Under the pieces are notes generated by a model. That model searched no databases and had not been told where the DNA came from. It saw only the letters and a program-made list of their open reading frames with translations. Shown piece after piece: positions 23,951-32,088 of a DNA stretch of 39,584 bases. Source of the stretch: Clostridia bacterium (GTDB taxonomy: Bacteria; Bacillota; Clostridia; Oscillospirales; CAG-272); assembly GCA_017621655.1 (NCBI GenBank), contig JAGASS010000029.1, positions 70,477-110,060 on the forward strand, given 5' to 3'. The stretch's first letter is position 1. Each line of letters starts with the position of its first letter. The translations under genes and the position numbers were made by a program.

Positions 23951-25053
23951 GAGCTTTTGCATTAATTTTATCGGTCATAACGCTTCTTACGCTTTTTGCG
24001 TGTGCAAAAAACGAAGGCAGATCGCGCGTAACGACGTCGGAAACTACAGTTCCCGATACGACCGTACCAGACACGACAGCGCCGGAGCAGACGACTGAAG
24101 CAGTAACTACCGATCCGAACGCTCCGATATACGAGGACGGCGGATTTACTTATGAGATAGACGTAAAGAACTATTTGCAGTATATAAGTCCGTCGGAAGC
24201 TTCCGATTTTCTCATTATAGCCAATCGAAAGCATCCGCTTGGATCGAGTTACGTTCCGAAGAATCTCGTGAATATATCGTCAACGAATTCACGTCAGCTC
24301 GTATATACTGCGAAAATGGCGCTTGAGGCAATGTGCCTTGAAATGAAAGCGCTGAAGGTGTACGATACGAATGCGCAGAGCGCATACAGATCCTATTCTT
24401 ATCAGAAAAATCTATATTATAACAAGTATATGGTAAGAGAGAGGGAAAAGTATCCGCACCTTTCCGATGCCGAGCTTATGATAATCGTCGATACCTATTC
24501 GGCTCGCCCCGGTACGTCCGATCACCAGACGGGATTGACGATAGATTTCAGCCCGATAAACAGCAGCTTTGTAAATACGAAGGCGTTTACGTATCTGACA
24601 AAAAATGCTCACAAATTCGGATTTATCCTCCGTTATCCAAAGGGTAAGGAAAATATCACGGGCTATAAATATGAGCCGTGGCATTGGCGCTTCGTCGGAC
24701 GTGACGTTGCGACATATATTTACGAGCATGGAATAACGCTTGAGGAGTATATGGCAGAAGTGAACGGTACTGCTGTTGAGACCTTCCCAGAGGTCGAAAT
24801 GCCGCCACTGACACCGCCCGCAACGACTAAGCAGGAGACTACTGCCGGAGAGACAACGCCTGAAGAGACTACTCCAATCGAAACTACCGAAGGTGAAACC
24901 ACGCCCGAGGAGACAACTCCTCCTGAGGAGACTACTCCCGAGGAGACAACGACTGAAGAAATAACCACGACCAATGCGGTCACTACCGAAGCGGAAACAA
25001 CGACTGAAGCTGAAACGACAAGTCCAGAGTCAACGTCTGAGAAAGAAGAATAA
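23947..25053 (+). CDS. VanY-type D-alanyl-D-alanine carboxypeptidase lipoprotein
   Basis: A 368-residue predicted lipoprotein (lipobox LFAC, Cys19) with a Thr-rich linker and a M15B/VanY domain. Metal ligands are H193 and D200 in SDHQTGLTIDF and H246 in EPWHWRF, with E243 as catalytic base; AYRSYSYQ precedes them. The last about 90 residues are a low-complexity Glu/Thr tail built from ETTPEE-like units. The enzyme should trim terminal D-Ala from peptidoglycan stem peptides outside the membrane. No vanA or vanH genes are near, so it is a wall-maintenance enzyme and not evidence for glycopeptide resistance. It is coupled to the HD hydrolase and followed by a strong terminator. Confidence 0.9.
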   Translation: MRAFALILSVITLLTLFACAKNEGRSRVTTSETTVPDTTVPDTTAPEQTTEAVTTDPNAPIYEDGGFTYEIDVKNYLQYISPSEASDFLIIANRKHPLGSSYVPKNLVNISSTNSRQLVYTAKMALEAMCLEMKALKVYDTNAQSAYRSYSYQKNLYYNKYMVREREKYPHLSDAELMIIVDTYSARPGTSDHQTGLTIDFSPINSSFVNTKAFTYLTKNAHKFGFILRYPKGKENITGYKYEPWHWRFVGRDVATYIYEHGITLEEYMAEVNGTAVETFPEVEMPPLTPPATTKQETTAGETTPEETTPIETTEGETTPEETTPPEETTPEETTTEEITTTNAVTTEAETTTEAETTSPESTSEKEE

Positions 25054-25061
25054 CATAAAAA

Positions 25062-25090
25062 CAGGGCATCACCGATTCGGTGATGCCCTG
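25062..25090. terminator. Bidirectional terminator between VanY-like gene and gap
   Basis: 13-bp stem (25062-25074 with 25078-25090, CAGGGCATCACCG and its complement) with a three-base loop. AATTTTTA on the right and AAAAA on the left serve both convergent genes. Confidence 0.92.
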
Positions 25091-25109
25091 AATTTTTATT
25101 ATGCTTTGA

Positions 25110-26138
25110 TCAGATCTCAGCGAAATACTTGATGGTGCGAACCATCTGAGAGGTGTAGGAGTTCTCGTTGTCGTACCAAGAAACAACCTGTACCTGGTAG
25201 GTATCGTCGTCGATCTTTGCAACCATGGTCTGGGTAGCATCGAAGAGAGAACCGTAACGCATACCGATAACGTCGGAAGATACGATCTGGTCTTCGTTGT
25301 AACCGAAGGACTCGTTAGCAGCTGCCTTCATTGCAGCGTTGATGCCTTCCTTGGTGATGTCCTGACCCTTAACAACTGCAACGAGGATCGTGGTAGAACC
25401 GGTGCAGGTAGGAACTCTCTGAGCAGAACCGATGAGCTTGCCGTTAAGCTCGGGGATAACGAGACCGATTGCCTTTGCAGCGCCGGTAGAGTTAGGAACG
25501 ATGTTCTGTGCGCCTGCGCGAGCTCTTCTGAGGTCGCCCTTTCTGTGGGGACCGTCGAGGATCATCTGGTCACCGGTGTAAGCGTGAACGGTGGTCATGA
25601 TACCGCTCTGGATAGGAGCGTAATCATTGAGTGCCTTAGCCATAGGAGCGAGGCAGTTGGTGGTGCAGGATGCTGCGGAGATGATCTGGTCGTCAGCAGC
25701 GAGAGTATCGTTGTTTACGTTGAAAACGATGGTCTTGAGATCGTTTCCTGCGGGAGCAGAGATAACGACCTTCTTAGCACCTGCATTGATATGAGCCATG
25801 GACTTGTCCTTGGAGCAGTAGAAGCCGGTGCACTCGAGAACTACGTCAACGCCGAGCTGACCCCAAGGGCAGTTGTTAGCGTCCTTTTCAGCGTAGATCA
25901 TGATCTCCTTACCGTCAACGATAATGGAGTTCTCGGTGGACTCTACGGTGTGCTTGCCCTCACCGATAGTTCCGCAGTATGCGCCCTGAGCGGTATCATA
26001 CTTGAGAAGGTGAGCGAGCATTGCGGGAGCAGTAAGGTCGTTGATAGCGACAACCTCGTAGCCCTCAGCTCCGAACATCTGGCGGAAAGCCAGACGGCCG
26101 ATACGGCCGAATCCGTTAATAGCAACTTTTACAGACAT
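25110..26138 (-). CDS. gap: Glyceraldehyde-3-phosphate dehydrogenase, type I
   Basis: A 342-residue NAD-dependent GAPDH of glycolysis. It has [14 protein letters not shown] at the N-terminus, the catalytic C158 in [12 protein letters not shown], the [10 protein letters not shown] loop, and the C-terminal [16 protein letters not shown]. Codon use is strongly biased, as expected for a very highly expressed gene, and the ribosome site AAGGAG is strong. It is transcribed alone (no pgk, tpi or cggR neighbour); its promoter sits within a 24-bp inverted repeat that may be an operator. The minus-strand transcript stops at the hairpin 20 bases past the gene. Confidence 0.97.
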   Translation of the reverse strand: MSVKVAINGFGRIGRLAFRQMFGAEGYEVVAINDLTAPAMLAHLLKYDTAQGAYCGTIGEGKHTVESTENSIIVDGKEIMIYAEKDANNCPWGQLGVDVVLECTGFYCSKDKSMAHINAGAKKVVISAPAGNDLKTIVFNVNNDTLAADDQIISAASCTTNCLAPMAKALNDYAPIQSGIMTTVHAYTGDQMILDGPHRKGDLRRARAGAQNIVPNSTGAAKAIGLVIPELNGKLIGSAQRVPTCTGSTTILVAVVKGQDITKEGINAAMKAAANESFGYNEDQIVSSDVIGMRYGSLFDATQTMVAKIDDDTYQVQVVSWYDNENSYTSQMVRTIKYFAEI

Positions 26139-26187
26139 GGTGAATTCTCCTTTATATAAATAAAAATATTTTTTCTTACCAAATCAG

Positions 26188-26217
26188 TATTTTACTATAA
26201 AAAGTAAAATATTACAA
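26188..26217 (-). promoter_or_regulatory. gap promoter embedded in an inverted repeat
   Basis: Inverted repeat TATTTTACT (26188-26196) / AGTAAAATA (26203-26211) with a six-base centre. On the minus strand, TTGTAA (26212-26217) and TAAAAT (26189-26194) are 17 bases apart, so the repeat covers the -10 box and most of the spacer, as an operator would. Confidence 0.6.
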
Positions 26218-26260
26218 GAGTATGAATCTTTTATTTTCAAAATTGTTACAATCTTTGTAT

Positions 26261-27628
26261 TTATTCGCTATCTCCAAACGCTTCTTGCTTATTCTTTTCG
26301 TGCTCTTTTTCGGTTTTTGCGAAGAGGTTGTAGCCGTCCTTTTTAGCGACAAAGTAGAAGTAATCGGTCTTGTCGGGATAGAAGGCATAGTTTATAGCAA
26401 GGAAGGTCGGGTTAGAGATCGGTCCGGGGGGTAGCCCCTTATACAAACGGGTGTTGTAGGGGTCGTCCATATTCAGAATATCCTGCGTCAGCTTGTCGGG
26501 CGGATTGTCCTGAAGAATATAGTAGAACGTCGCATCGGAGCCGAGGAATCCGCCTGTTTCTCTGCCGGGGTACTTCAGTCGGTTGTTGAAGACGGAGGAG
26601 ATCGTTCCGTACTCGACGTCGTGATACGCTTCCATCTGAATAAGAGACGCGAGATTTACGATCTCATCAAATGTCTTTCCTCGGGAATTACACAGGTTGT
26701 TTATCTTCTCGATATAGTCGTCACCGGGCGCAGTACAGTTCTTGAAGGTCTGCTTCATCTTGACGTCAAAGTTTTTGAGCATCTTGTTGATAATGGTGAC
26801 TGCGCTTGCGTTGCTGTAATAGTAGTAGGTGTCGGGGTAGAGATAACCCTCAAGGCGGTATTTGCGGAGAGGGCTGATGTTCTCATCGAGCTGCTCGATG
26901 AACCAGTAATCGAACTCGTAGTTCTCAATTACATCGTAAAGCTCTTCTCTTGACGACAGATTGTACTTATCAACGAGGGTATCGACTATCTCTTTAACAG
27001 TATAACCCTCGGGAATGGTTACTATAACGGTCTCCGCCTTGGTGTTGTTCTTCTTTGCAAAGACGCGTATCAGCTGATCGTAGTTCATTGAAGGAGTGAC
27101 GGTATATTCACCTGCGACGAGCGCGGGATTCTTATCGCGTATATCCGCGTAAAAATCGAATGCCCATGCAAACTCGATAACGCCGTTTTCCTCAAGCACC
27201 TCGCCAAGCTCCTTTATCGTCGTGCCTTCGCCTATCGATACGGTGATCTCCTCATCGCTCTTGACGAACGCGAAGACGTCGTTACCGACGACTATTGCAA
27301 AGTAAGAAAGGAATCCCGAAACGACGAGTATGGATACGATGTAAATTACGGCTTTTACAAGACTCGATACGGCAGTAGAGCCGCCGCTGTAATCGTCGTC
27401 ATCGTCGTCATCATTACGTCTGTTTGCCGCCGAAAGCTTTGATGCAAACGACGGGCGGTTTGATGAAGGATAATGCGGTTCCTTTTTTCTTGCGGGGTGC
27501 GACGCGCTTGCGCTTTGATTCGTCGGCTTTTGCGTCGGAGTTCTGCGTGCAACAGGTGCTTTGCGCTGTGCGTTGCCGCTACCGCTTGTCGGACGGCGCT
27601 TGCCCGTGCTGTTTTGCTGTGTGTTCAT
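26261..27628 (-). CDS. mltG: Endolytic murein transglycosylase MltG
   Basis: A 455-residue membrane-anchored lytic transglycosylase (YceG/MltG) that cuts nascent glycan strands and helps set their length. The first about 90 residues are a cytosolic, disordered tail rich in Lys, Arg, Ser and Pro, ending in a run of six Asp. A single transmembrane helix (about 95-115), a LysM-like region (TIPEGYTVKEIVDTL) and the catalytic domain follow. The catalytic Glu is E333 in LASLIQMEAYH; KGLPPGPISNP and the tail YFYFVAKKDGYNLFA are family marks. It is the last gene of a minus-strand unit after the CPBP protease and cyclo-ligase genes, 24 bases downstream of the former. Confidence 0.93.
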   Translation of the reverse strand: MNTQQNSTGKRRPTSGSGNAQRKAPVARRTPTQKPTNQSASASHPARKKEPHYPSSNRPSFASKLSAANRRNDDDDDDDYSGGSTAVSSLVKAVIYIVSILVVSGFLSYFAIVVGNDVFAFVKSDEEITVSIGEGTTIKELGEVLEENGVIEFAWAFDFYADIRDKNPALVAGEYTVTPSMNYDQLIRVFAKKNNTKAETVIVTIPEGYTVKEIVDTLVDKYNLSSREELYDVIENYEFDYWFIEQLDENISPLRKYRLEGYLYPDTYYYYSNASAVTIINKMLKNFDVKMKQTFKNCTAPGDDYIEKINNLCNSRGKTFDEIVNLASLIQMEAYHDVEYGTISSVFNNRLKYPGRETGGFLGSDATFYYILQDNPPDKLTQDILNMDDPYNTRLYKGLPPGPISNPTFLAINYAFYPDKTDYFYFVAKKDGYNLFAKTEKEHEKNKQEAFGDSE

Positions 27629-27652
27629 ATATGATTACCTCATTGTTTGCCG

Positions 27653-28645
27653 TTACAGATCGGAAAGAACTGCAACCGCGAATATGATTATGCAAACGAT
27701 AAGAGACGGCGAAAAGAACGCCTCGATCGTAAGATTGGTTTTTTCGCTGACCACCTTTTTGGATTTACTGCCCTCCTCGGCGGCTTCCGTTGCCGCAATA
27801 TCGGGAGTTTTTCCGTCGTCGGATTTTTTAAGCAGATAAGAAGGAGAGGGCGCGCCGCTCTTTCCCATCTGACGCAAGGTGTGTTCGAATTCGCTGAACA
27901 TTATCACCGTAAGAACGAGGAAGAGCAAAGCGAAGGTGAAAACGCTTATGATCTTATTTGACGGATCGGATAATGTTTTGATAATATATTTTTCACCGAA
28001 AACGGTGTAAATATTAAATACGAGATGCGCTATAAGCGCCGAAAGCGACGATCCCGTTGCGTAAGTCAGCATGCAAAGAATGATCGCGCTGAAAAATCTT
28101 ATCGGGAAGCTTTCAAGGGTAAAGAACAGCATTGATGAGAGAAGCGAGGAGATGACGGTTGCGTTTATCGCGCCGTATCCGCCCTCGTTATACTCTGTTA
28201 GCAATATCGTGCGGAAGACGAATTCGTCTGTTAGCGCGGGGATTATTGCAAACGCCGCCGCGGCGAAAAGGAAATTGTACTCGGTCCTTCCGCTTATATA
28301 GCTCTCAAAGCCGGAGACTGTGAAGCTGTTCATACCGAAAAGATAGATCTGAGCAAATCTTATCAGCATCGAGCCGAAAACGAGAACGAGCGAAGCGGTT
28401 ATGATACTGCCGAACTTGTTCGGCGCAATAAGCCGAACGTTTAAGCGCGACGTGTAACCGACGCCCTTGAGACGGCAGAAGAGTATTGCGGGGATAATGA
28501 ATATAAGAAGCTGAACTATAATGACCGAAAGATATTCGTTTCCGCCTGCGCCCGTCAGCTTTTCTCTTACAAAGTCCGTTCCGAGAACGAGAATATAAAG
28601 GATCGACACAAAAAGCGGAGCAGAGAATGAGGGCTTCATTTTCAT
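27653..28645 (-). CDS. CPBP-family intramembrane protease-like protein
   Basis: A 330-residue polytopic membrane protein with a CPBP (Abi/Rce1-type) core. Motif 1 appears as DEFVFR in PALTDEFVFRTILLTEY (normally EExxxR, so the first Glu is Asp). The later SALIAHLVFNIYTVF carries the His/Asn motif. About eight hydrophobic helices are visible, with a charged cytosolic loop of about 50 residues near the C-terminus before a final helix. The substrate is unknown; members process peptides or act in bacteriocin immunity. It overlaps the cyclo-ligase gene by four bases and is followed closely by mltG, so it is part of a wall/folate operon. Confidence 0.82.
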   Translation of the reverse strand: MKMKPSFSAPLFVSILYILVLGTDFVREKLTGAGGNEYLSVIIVQLLIFIIPAILFCRLKGVGYTSRLNVRLIAPNKFGSIITASLVLVFGSMLIRFAQIYLFGMNSFTVSGFESYISGRTEYNFLFAAAAFAIIPALTDEFVFRTILLTEYNEGGYGAINATVISSLLSSMLFFTLESFPIRFFSAIILCMLTYATGSSLSALIAHLVFNIYTVFGEKYIIKTLSDPSNKIISVFTFALLFLVLTVIMFSEFEHTLRQMGKSGAPSPSYLLKKSDDGKTPDIAATEAAEEGSKSKKVVSEKTNLTIEAFFSPSLIVCIIIFAVAVLSDL

Positions 28646-29223
28646 AACGGTGAAAACGCCCCCTTTTCGGTCACGATAAGAGAAACGTGCTTGTCGAAGC
28701 GTCCGCGCGGTACGGAGGGACGGAGCAGCTTGTGAAACGTGACTCCTACGGCAGTGCCGCCGAAGGAATTAAGATACCTGTCGTAGTACCCTTTTCCGTA
28801 GCCGACACGGTATCCATGACGGTCAAAGCAGACACCGGGAATTATTATGAGATCGTTTTTGTCCTTTGACGGAGTATATAAGGGAAGCTTGGAGGTCGGC
28901 TCGGGAATGCCGTAGCTGCCTTCCTTAAGATCATTTAGATCCGAGACGAGGTGATAGGTCATCGTCGAGCTTTCGGTGTCGCACAAGGGGAAAGCGACCT
29001 TCTTGCCTGCCTTTATTGCCGCTTCGGCAAGAGGGAGAACGTTTATTTCACCCTTTATCGGATAATATAAAAGCACGGTTTCTGCAAATCGAAAGGACGC
29101 AAGCGAAAGGAGCTTCATGACGACGGCGTCTTCCGCTTCTTTTCTTTCATCGCTCGATATTTCACCGCGAAGCGCCAAAAGCTCTTCACGAAGCTGCTTT
29201 TTTTCTTCCTTCAGCGTTGTCAA
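28642..29223 (-). CDS. 5-formyltetrahydrofolate cyclo-ligase (TTG start)
   Basis: A 193-residue MTHFS/YgfA-family enzyme that converts 5-formyl-THF to 5,10-methenyl-THF with ATP. Seen are KKQLREELLALR at the N-terminus, LLYYPIKGEIN, and the C-terminal signature IPGVCFDRHGYRVGYGKGYYDRYL (substrate and ATP-binding loop). The start is TTG at 29221-29223: the strong site AAAGGAGGA lies eight bases upstream and the residues right after it align with the family N-terminus, with no alternative ATG nearby. It overlaps the CPBP gene by four bases. The upstream 140 bases hold a palindromic repeat but no clear promoter. Confidence 0.93.
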   Translation of the reverse strand: MTTLKEEKKQLREELLALRGEISSDERKEAEDAVVMKLLSLASFRFAETVLLYYPIKGEINVLPLAEAAIKAGKKVAFPLCDTESSTMTYHLVSDLNDLKEGSYGIPEPTSKLPLYTPSKDKNDLIIIPGVCFDRHGYRVGYGKGYYDRYLNSFGGTAVGVTFHKLLRPSVPRGRFDKHVSLIVTEKGAFSPL

Positions 29224-29285
29224 AGCGCCGTCCTCCTTTCTAATGGATATTTATGCTTGCTTTTTGGAAGCTTATACCCTTGATT

Positions 29286-29317
29286 TGTAGGGGGCGACGT
29301 CCTCGACGCCCCTACGG
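29286..29317. repeat. Single-hairpin relative of the palindromic repeat at 13347-13416
   Basis: TGTAGGGGGCG ... CGCCCCTAC arms enclose a ten-base centre. The TGTAGGGG/CCCCTACA ends and GGGCGAC core match the element at 13347-13416, but only one of its two hairpins is present. Confidence 0.65.
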
Positions 29318-29363
29318 TTTTGTGGCATAGCGTCGAATGCTAAATAACAGTACTGACGTTACA

Positions 29364-29903
29364 CTACGCTATTATCGCTCTCAAAATCTCCTCTGCCTTT
29401 TCCTTTCCGTAAAGGATCGAGACAAGCTCGCATGAAAAGGGAAGAGCCGCACCCATGCCTGCGGCGGTGATGATATTGCCGTCGCGGACGCAATTTTTAT
29501 CGGAAATGTCAGCGCCGATAAGCTTGTCTTCAAATCCGGGATAGCAGATGGCATTTTTGCCCTTAAGAATCCCAAGCTCACCGAGAATAAACGGTGCGGC
29601 GCATATCGCGCCTATCGGAATCCTCTTGTCGGCGCAAAGACATACAAGATCGCATACCTTCTTGCACGCGCGAAGATTTGACGCACCGGGCATACCGCCG
29701 GGAAGAATTACCATATCGGGCAGAATATCGCCCATTTCCGAGAGGGTAATATCGGCGATAACGGTAACTCCGTTAGACGCCTTGACCGCCTTGTCGGAGG
29801 TAATGCTGACCGTCTTTATGTCAGCACCTGCGCGGCGGAGCATATCGACGGGAGTCATCGCCTCAACAAGCTCGAACCCGTCAGCCAAAAATTCGTATAT
29901 CAT
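29364..29903 (-). CDS. DJ-1/PfpI-family protein
   Basis: A 179-residue protein of the DJ-1/ThiJ/PfpI superfamily, closest in look to the DJ-1/YajL branch. It opens MIYEFLADGFELVEAMTPVDML, with the conserved Glu in GFE. The nucleophile is C101 in IGAICAAPFILG, and ITAAGMGAALPFSCELV follows. Such proteins act as glyoxalases, deglycases or chaperones; no specific role can be read here. The ATG at 29901-29903 gives the family N-terminus. It lies seven bases after the thymidylate kinase stop and closes the aroQ-tmk-DJ-1 unit. Confidence 0.9.
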   Translation of the reverse strand: MIYEFLADGFELVEAMTPVDMLRRAGADIKTVSITSDKAVKASNGVTVIADITLSEMGDILPDMVILPGGMPGASNLRACKKVCDLVCLCADKRIPIGAICAAPFILGELGILKGKNAICYPGFEDKLIGADISDKNCVRDGNIITAAGMGAALPFSCELVSILYGKEKAEEILRAIIA

Positions 29904-29910
29904 ATTTACC

Positions 29911-30570
29911 TCAATAACCGAGCGACGAGAGTACCTGCTCGGAAATTTCCTCAATCGTGAGAGGATCATCGCCCTCATAACAGCAGATCCTCGTCCAATT
30001 CAGACGGTCGGAGGCGTAAAGCGCCGCCTCGTAGCTCTTGTAAAGAAAGCTGCCGTCGTTTTCGTGAATATCGGTGGCACGTCCCGTTTTTTCGGAACGG
30101 CTCTTTATAAGCTTGTAGGAAATGTCGGGATGCATTTCGAGGTATATTACCGCATCGGGAACGGGGATACCGAGCTTATAGAACTCGTAATCCCAAAGCC
30201 AGGAAAGGAAGCCGTTCCACTGCTCCTTTGGGAGCTTTGAAAGCTGATGAACGGCGTTCGCTGTCGTATATCTGTTTGCGATAACGACGGTGTCGGGATC
30301 GTCAATATCCTTTTTCCAATCGGTACGGTAGGAAAGGTATCTGTCGGCGGCAAAGAAGCTCGATGCGGCGTAGGCGTTCGTGTCCTCGGGACGCGAGCCA
30401 AGCTCGCCGTTTAGATACTTCTTTACGAAAAGCGAGCTGTCGTTTTCGTAGCAGGGAAAGGAGATATATCTGACCTTTTTTCCCATATCCTCAAGATGCT
30501 TTTTGAGGATCAAGCTCTGCGTTTCCTTGCCCGAGCCGTCAAGCCCGTCGATTACAATAAATCTACCCAT
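29911..30570 (-). CDS. tmk: Thymidylate kinase
   Basis: A 219-residue dTMP kinase (dTMP to dTDP). The P-loop is GLDGSGKE (residues 9-16), so Glu replaces the usual Ser after the P-loop Lys (GKETQ). ANRYTTANAVHQ is the DR(Y/F)xxS-like motif, and RATDIHEND is in the lid position. The start at 30570 directly follows the aroQ stop with one base between, and the upstream open frame is just aroQ in another phase. Short Clostridial thymidylate kinases of this type occur in addition to the classical Tmk, so a second copy elsewhere is possible. Function is inferred from family. Confidence 0.88.
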   Translation of the reverse strand: MGRFIVIDGLDGSGKETQSLILKKHLEDMGKKVRYISFPCYENDSSLFVKKYLNGELGSRPEDTNAYAASSFFAADRYLSYRTDWKKDIDDPDTVVIANRYTTANAVHQLSKLPKEQWNGFLSWLWDYEFYKLGIPVPDAVIYLEMHPDISYKLIKSRSEKTGRATDIHENDGSFLYKSYEAALYASDRLNWTRICCYEGDDPLTIEEISEQVLSSLGY

Positions 30571-30571
30571 A

Positions 30572-31021
30572 TCAGTTCTTCTTGAAGCGCTCGATAAGAG
30601 CCGCGAGCGCGAGATGGTAGCTGAACGAGCCGAAGCCGGCAATGCTTCCGATGCAAACGGGAGCGATGACCGACGTATGGCGGAACTCTTCGCGCGCGTG
30701 TACGTTCGACATATGTACTTCAACCGTTGGAACCTTTACCGCCGCGATAGCATCGCGGATAGCGTAGGAATAATGGGTGAACGCGCCTGCGTTGAGAATG
30801 ATACCGTCGAAGGTATCAAGGGCGCTGTGAATGTAGTCGATGATGTCGCCCTCGTGGTTTGACTGGAAAAATACGGTCTCGATTCCGAGCGAAGAAGCCG
30901 CCTCGGAAAGAGCCGAATTGATTTCATCAAGGGTCGCGCTGCCGTAATGAGTCGGCTCACGAAGCCCCGTAAGATTAAGATTCGGTCCGTTAAGCACGAG
31001 GATCTTGTAGGAGAAGCTCAT
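30572..31021 (-). CDS. aroQ: Type II 3-dehydroquinate dehydratase
   Basis: A 149-residue shikimate-pathway enzyme that dehydrates 3-dehydroquinate. All family blocks are visible: [12 protein letters not shown], the catalytic Tyr in [36 protein letters not shown], and [15 protein letters not shown] with the catalytic His. It is first in a minus-strand operon with thymidylate kinase and a DJ-1 protein, an unrelated housekeeping grouping. No other aro gene is nearby. A good promoter lies 40 bases upstream. Confidence 0.96.
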   Translation of the reverse strand: MSFSYKILVLNGPNLNLTGLREPTHYGSATLDEINSALSEAASSLGIETVFFQSNHEGDIIDYIHSALDTFDGIILNAGAFTHYSYAIRDAIAAVKVPTVEVHMSNVHAREEFRHTSVIAPVCIGSIAGFGSFSYHLALAALIERFKKN

Positions 31022-31060
31022 AATAATACTTCCTTTATTACATATAATTACTCAAAATAC

Positions 31061-31089
31061 ATTATACACCATAGCCCCCGAAAAGTCAA
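31061..31089 (-). promoter_or_regulatory. Promoter of the aroQ-tmk operon
   Basis: Minus strand TTGACT (31084-31089), 17 bases, TATAAT (31061-31066). Confidence 0.85.
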
Positions 31090-31121
31090 TAGAGAGGGAA
31101 CGAATCAAAAATGTCCAAATT

Positions 31122-31154
31122 ATAAAAAATTCCCCGCGGAAATCCGCGGGGAAT
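31122..31154 (-). terminator. Terminator of the secreted-protease/lipoprotein operon
   Basis: 12-bp perfect stem (31129-31140 with 31143-31154, ATTCCCCGCGGA and complement) with an AA loop. Read on the minus strand it is followed by a T-run. Confidence 0.9.
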
Positions 31155-31157
31155 GGG

Positions 31158-32066
31158 TTAGTTGGCGGGCTTGAGAGTGGCACCCGTTATAAGCAATCTT
31201 ATGGGCGTTAGGGGAACGGTGTACGATCCATTGTCAAAGTATTTTTTTTCAAATTGAGCATTAACATTATACACAAGAGCAAAGCGTCCGTCCTCCAACT
31301 GGACTATATAAAAATTTTCCACGGTATAGCTTTCATAATTATCAACGCCCTCGTAAATGGTTGCAAGCTTAGCTTCAATGGCGTCTAATATCTGTTTCTC
31401 ATCAAACTCTATTCCTAACACGTTGTCAAAACCATGCATTACTCTCGAGTAAAAATCCGTAATATTACCGTTGCCGTCGACATATACGTAAAAAACTTCT
31501 CCGGTTTCTATGTCACTTATATTCCGACTATACACAAACATATATTGATTTGAACCGGTTGAAATTGTAGCTTCGACACTGCACTGATTTATTTCAATGT
31601 ATTTACTAGCAAAATTGTCAGCTATCTCTCTGCACTTAGCTTCGTCGAGCGTCTGCCCGTGGTCAAAGGCGCTAACATGGTAAGTGAATGACACCAATTC
31701 CTTCGTTTTGGCATTTATTTCAAAACTGAAATTTTCACCGCGGTAGTAACAAGTAAACGGTCCCGGAACAATCCTATTGACATCATTGAAAGTGCCGGTG
31801 TATTTTTTGCCATTGAACTTAACAGTGAATTCTTTTGACGAGGTAGATTTTATTTTCTCTTCGTAAATATTTTCCTTTTCGTAGCTCCAAAGATCATACT
31901 CGTAAGCATGTTTTCCGGCATCAGGATTGAAGGTTGTTTCAAGCACTGTTAAGTTTTTAAACTCGATAATCACTTTTTGATCCGTTTGATTTAGAACACA
32001 CCCGGAGCCAATAATTGTCATCGCAGATATGAGTAATAAGCTTAGAATTATTTTTATTGTTTTCAT
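31158..32066 (-). CDS. Lipoprotein of unknown function, partner of the secreted protease gene
   Basis: A 302-residue predicted lipoprotein: signal peptide ending IGSGC with Cys23, then a mature domain I cannot assign. The middle part (TLDEAKCREIADNFASKYIE, then FVYSRNISDIETGEVFYVYVDG, then GNITDFYSR) has PepSY-like alternation of a helix and beta strands, only suggestive. The ATG at 32064-32066 is chosen because a signal peptide begins there; an upstream start would overlap the protease gene. It begins 22 bases after the protease stop and shares its terminator. PepSY-type domains often inhibit or chaperone peptidases, which would fit, but this is a guess. Confidence 0.65.
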   Translation of the reverse strand: MKTIKIILSLLLISAMTIIGSGCVLNQTDQKVIIEFKNLTVLETTFNPDAGKHAYEYDLWSYEKENIYEEKIKSTSSKEFTVKFNGKKYTGTFNDVNRIVPGPFTCYYRGENFSFEINAKTKELVSFTYHVSAFDHGQTLDEAKCREIADNFASKYIEINQCSVEATISTGSNQYMFVYSRNISDIETGEVFYVYVDGNGNITDFYSRVMHGFDNVLGIEFDEKQILDAIEAKLATIYEGVDNYESYTVENFYIVQLEDGRFALVYNVNAQFEKKYFDNGSYTVPLTPIRLLITGATLKPAN

Positions 32067-32088
32067 AATATACCTTCTTCTTATTTTA

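Noticed and set aside
24830..25050. Tandem DNA repeat or CRISPR-like array in the VanY-like gene tail
   Set aside because: The repetition is at the codon level (ETTPEE-type protein repeats), in frame, with irregular units and no spacers. No CRISPR array or cas gene was seen anywhere in the window.
23947..25053. Vancomycin resistance locus
   Set aside because: A lone VanY-type carboxypeptidase and a SanA-like gene occur in the window without vanHAX or a VanRS system; these are ordinary wall-maintenance proteins.
25545..26159. 204-codon open frame on the + strand opposite gap
   Set aside because: It is a shadow of the highly codon-biased gap gene, with no family resemblance.
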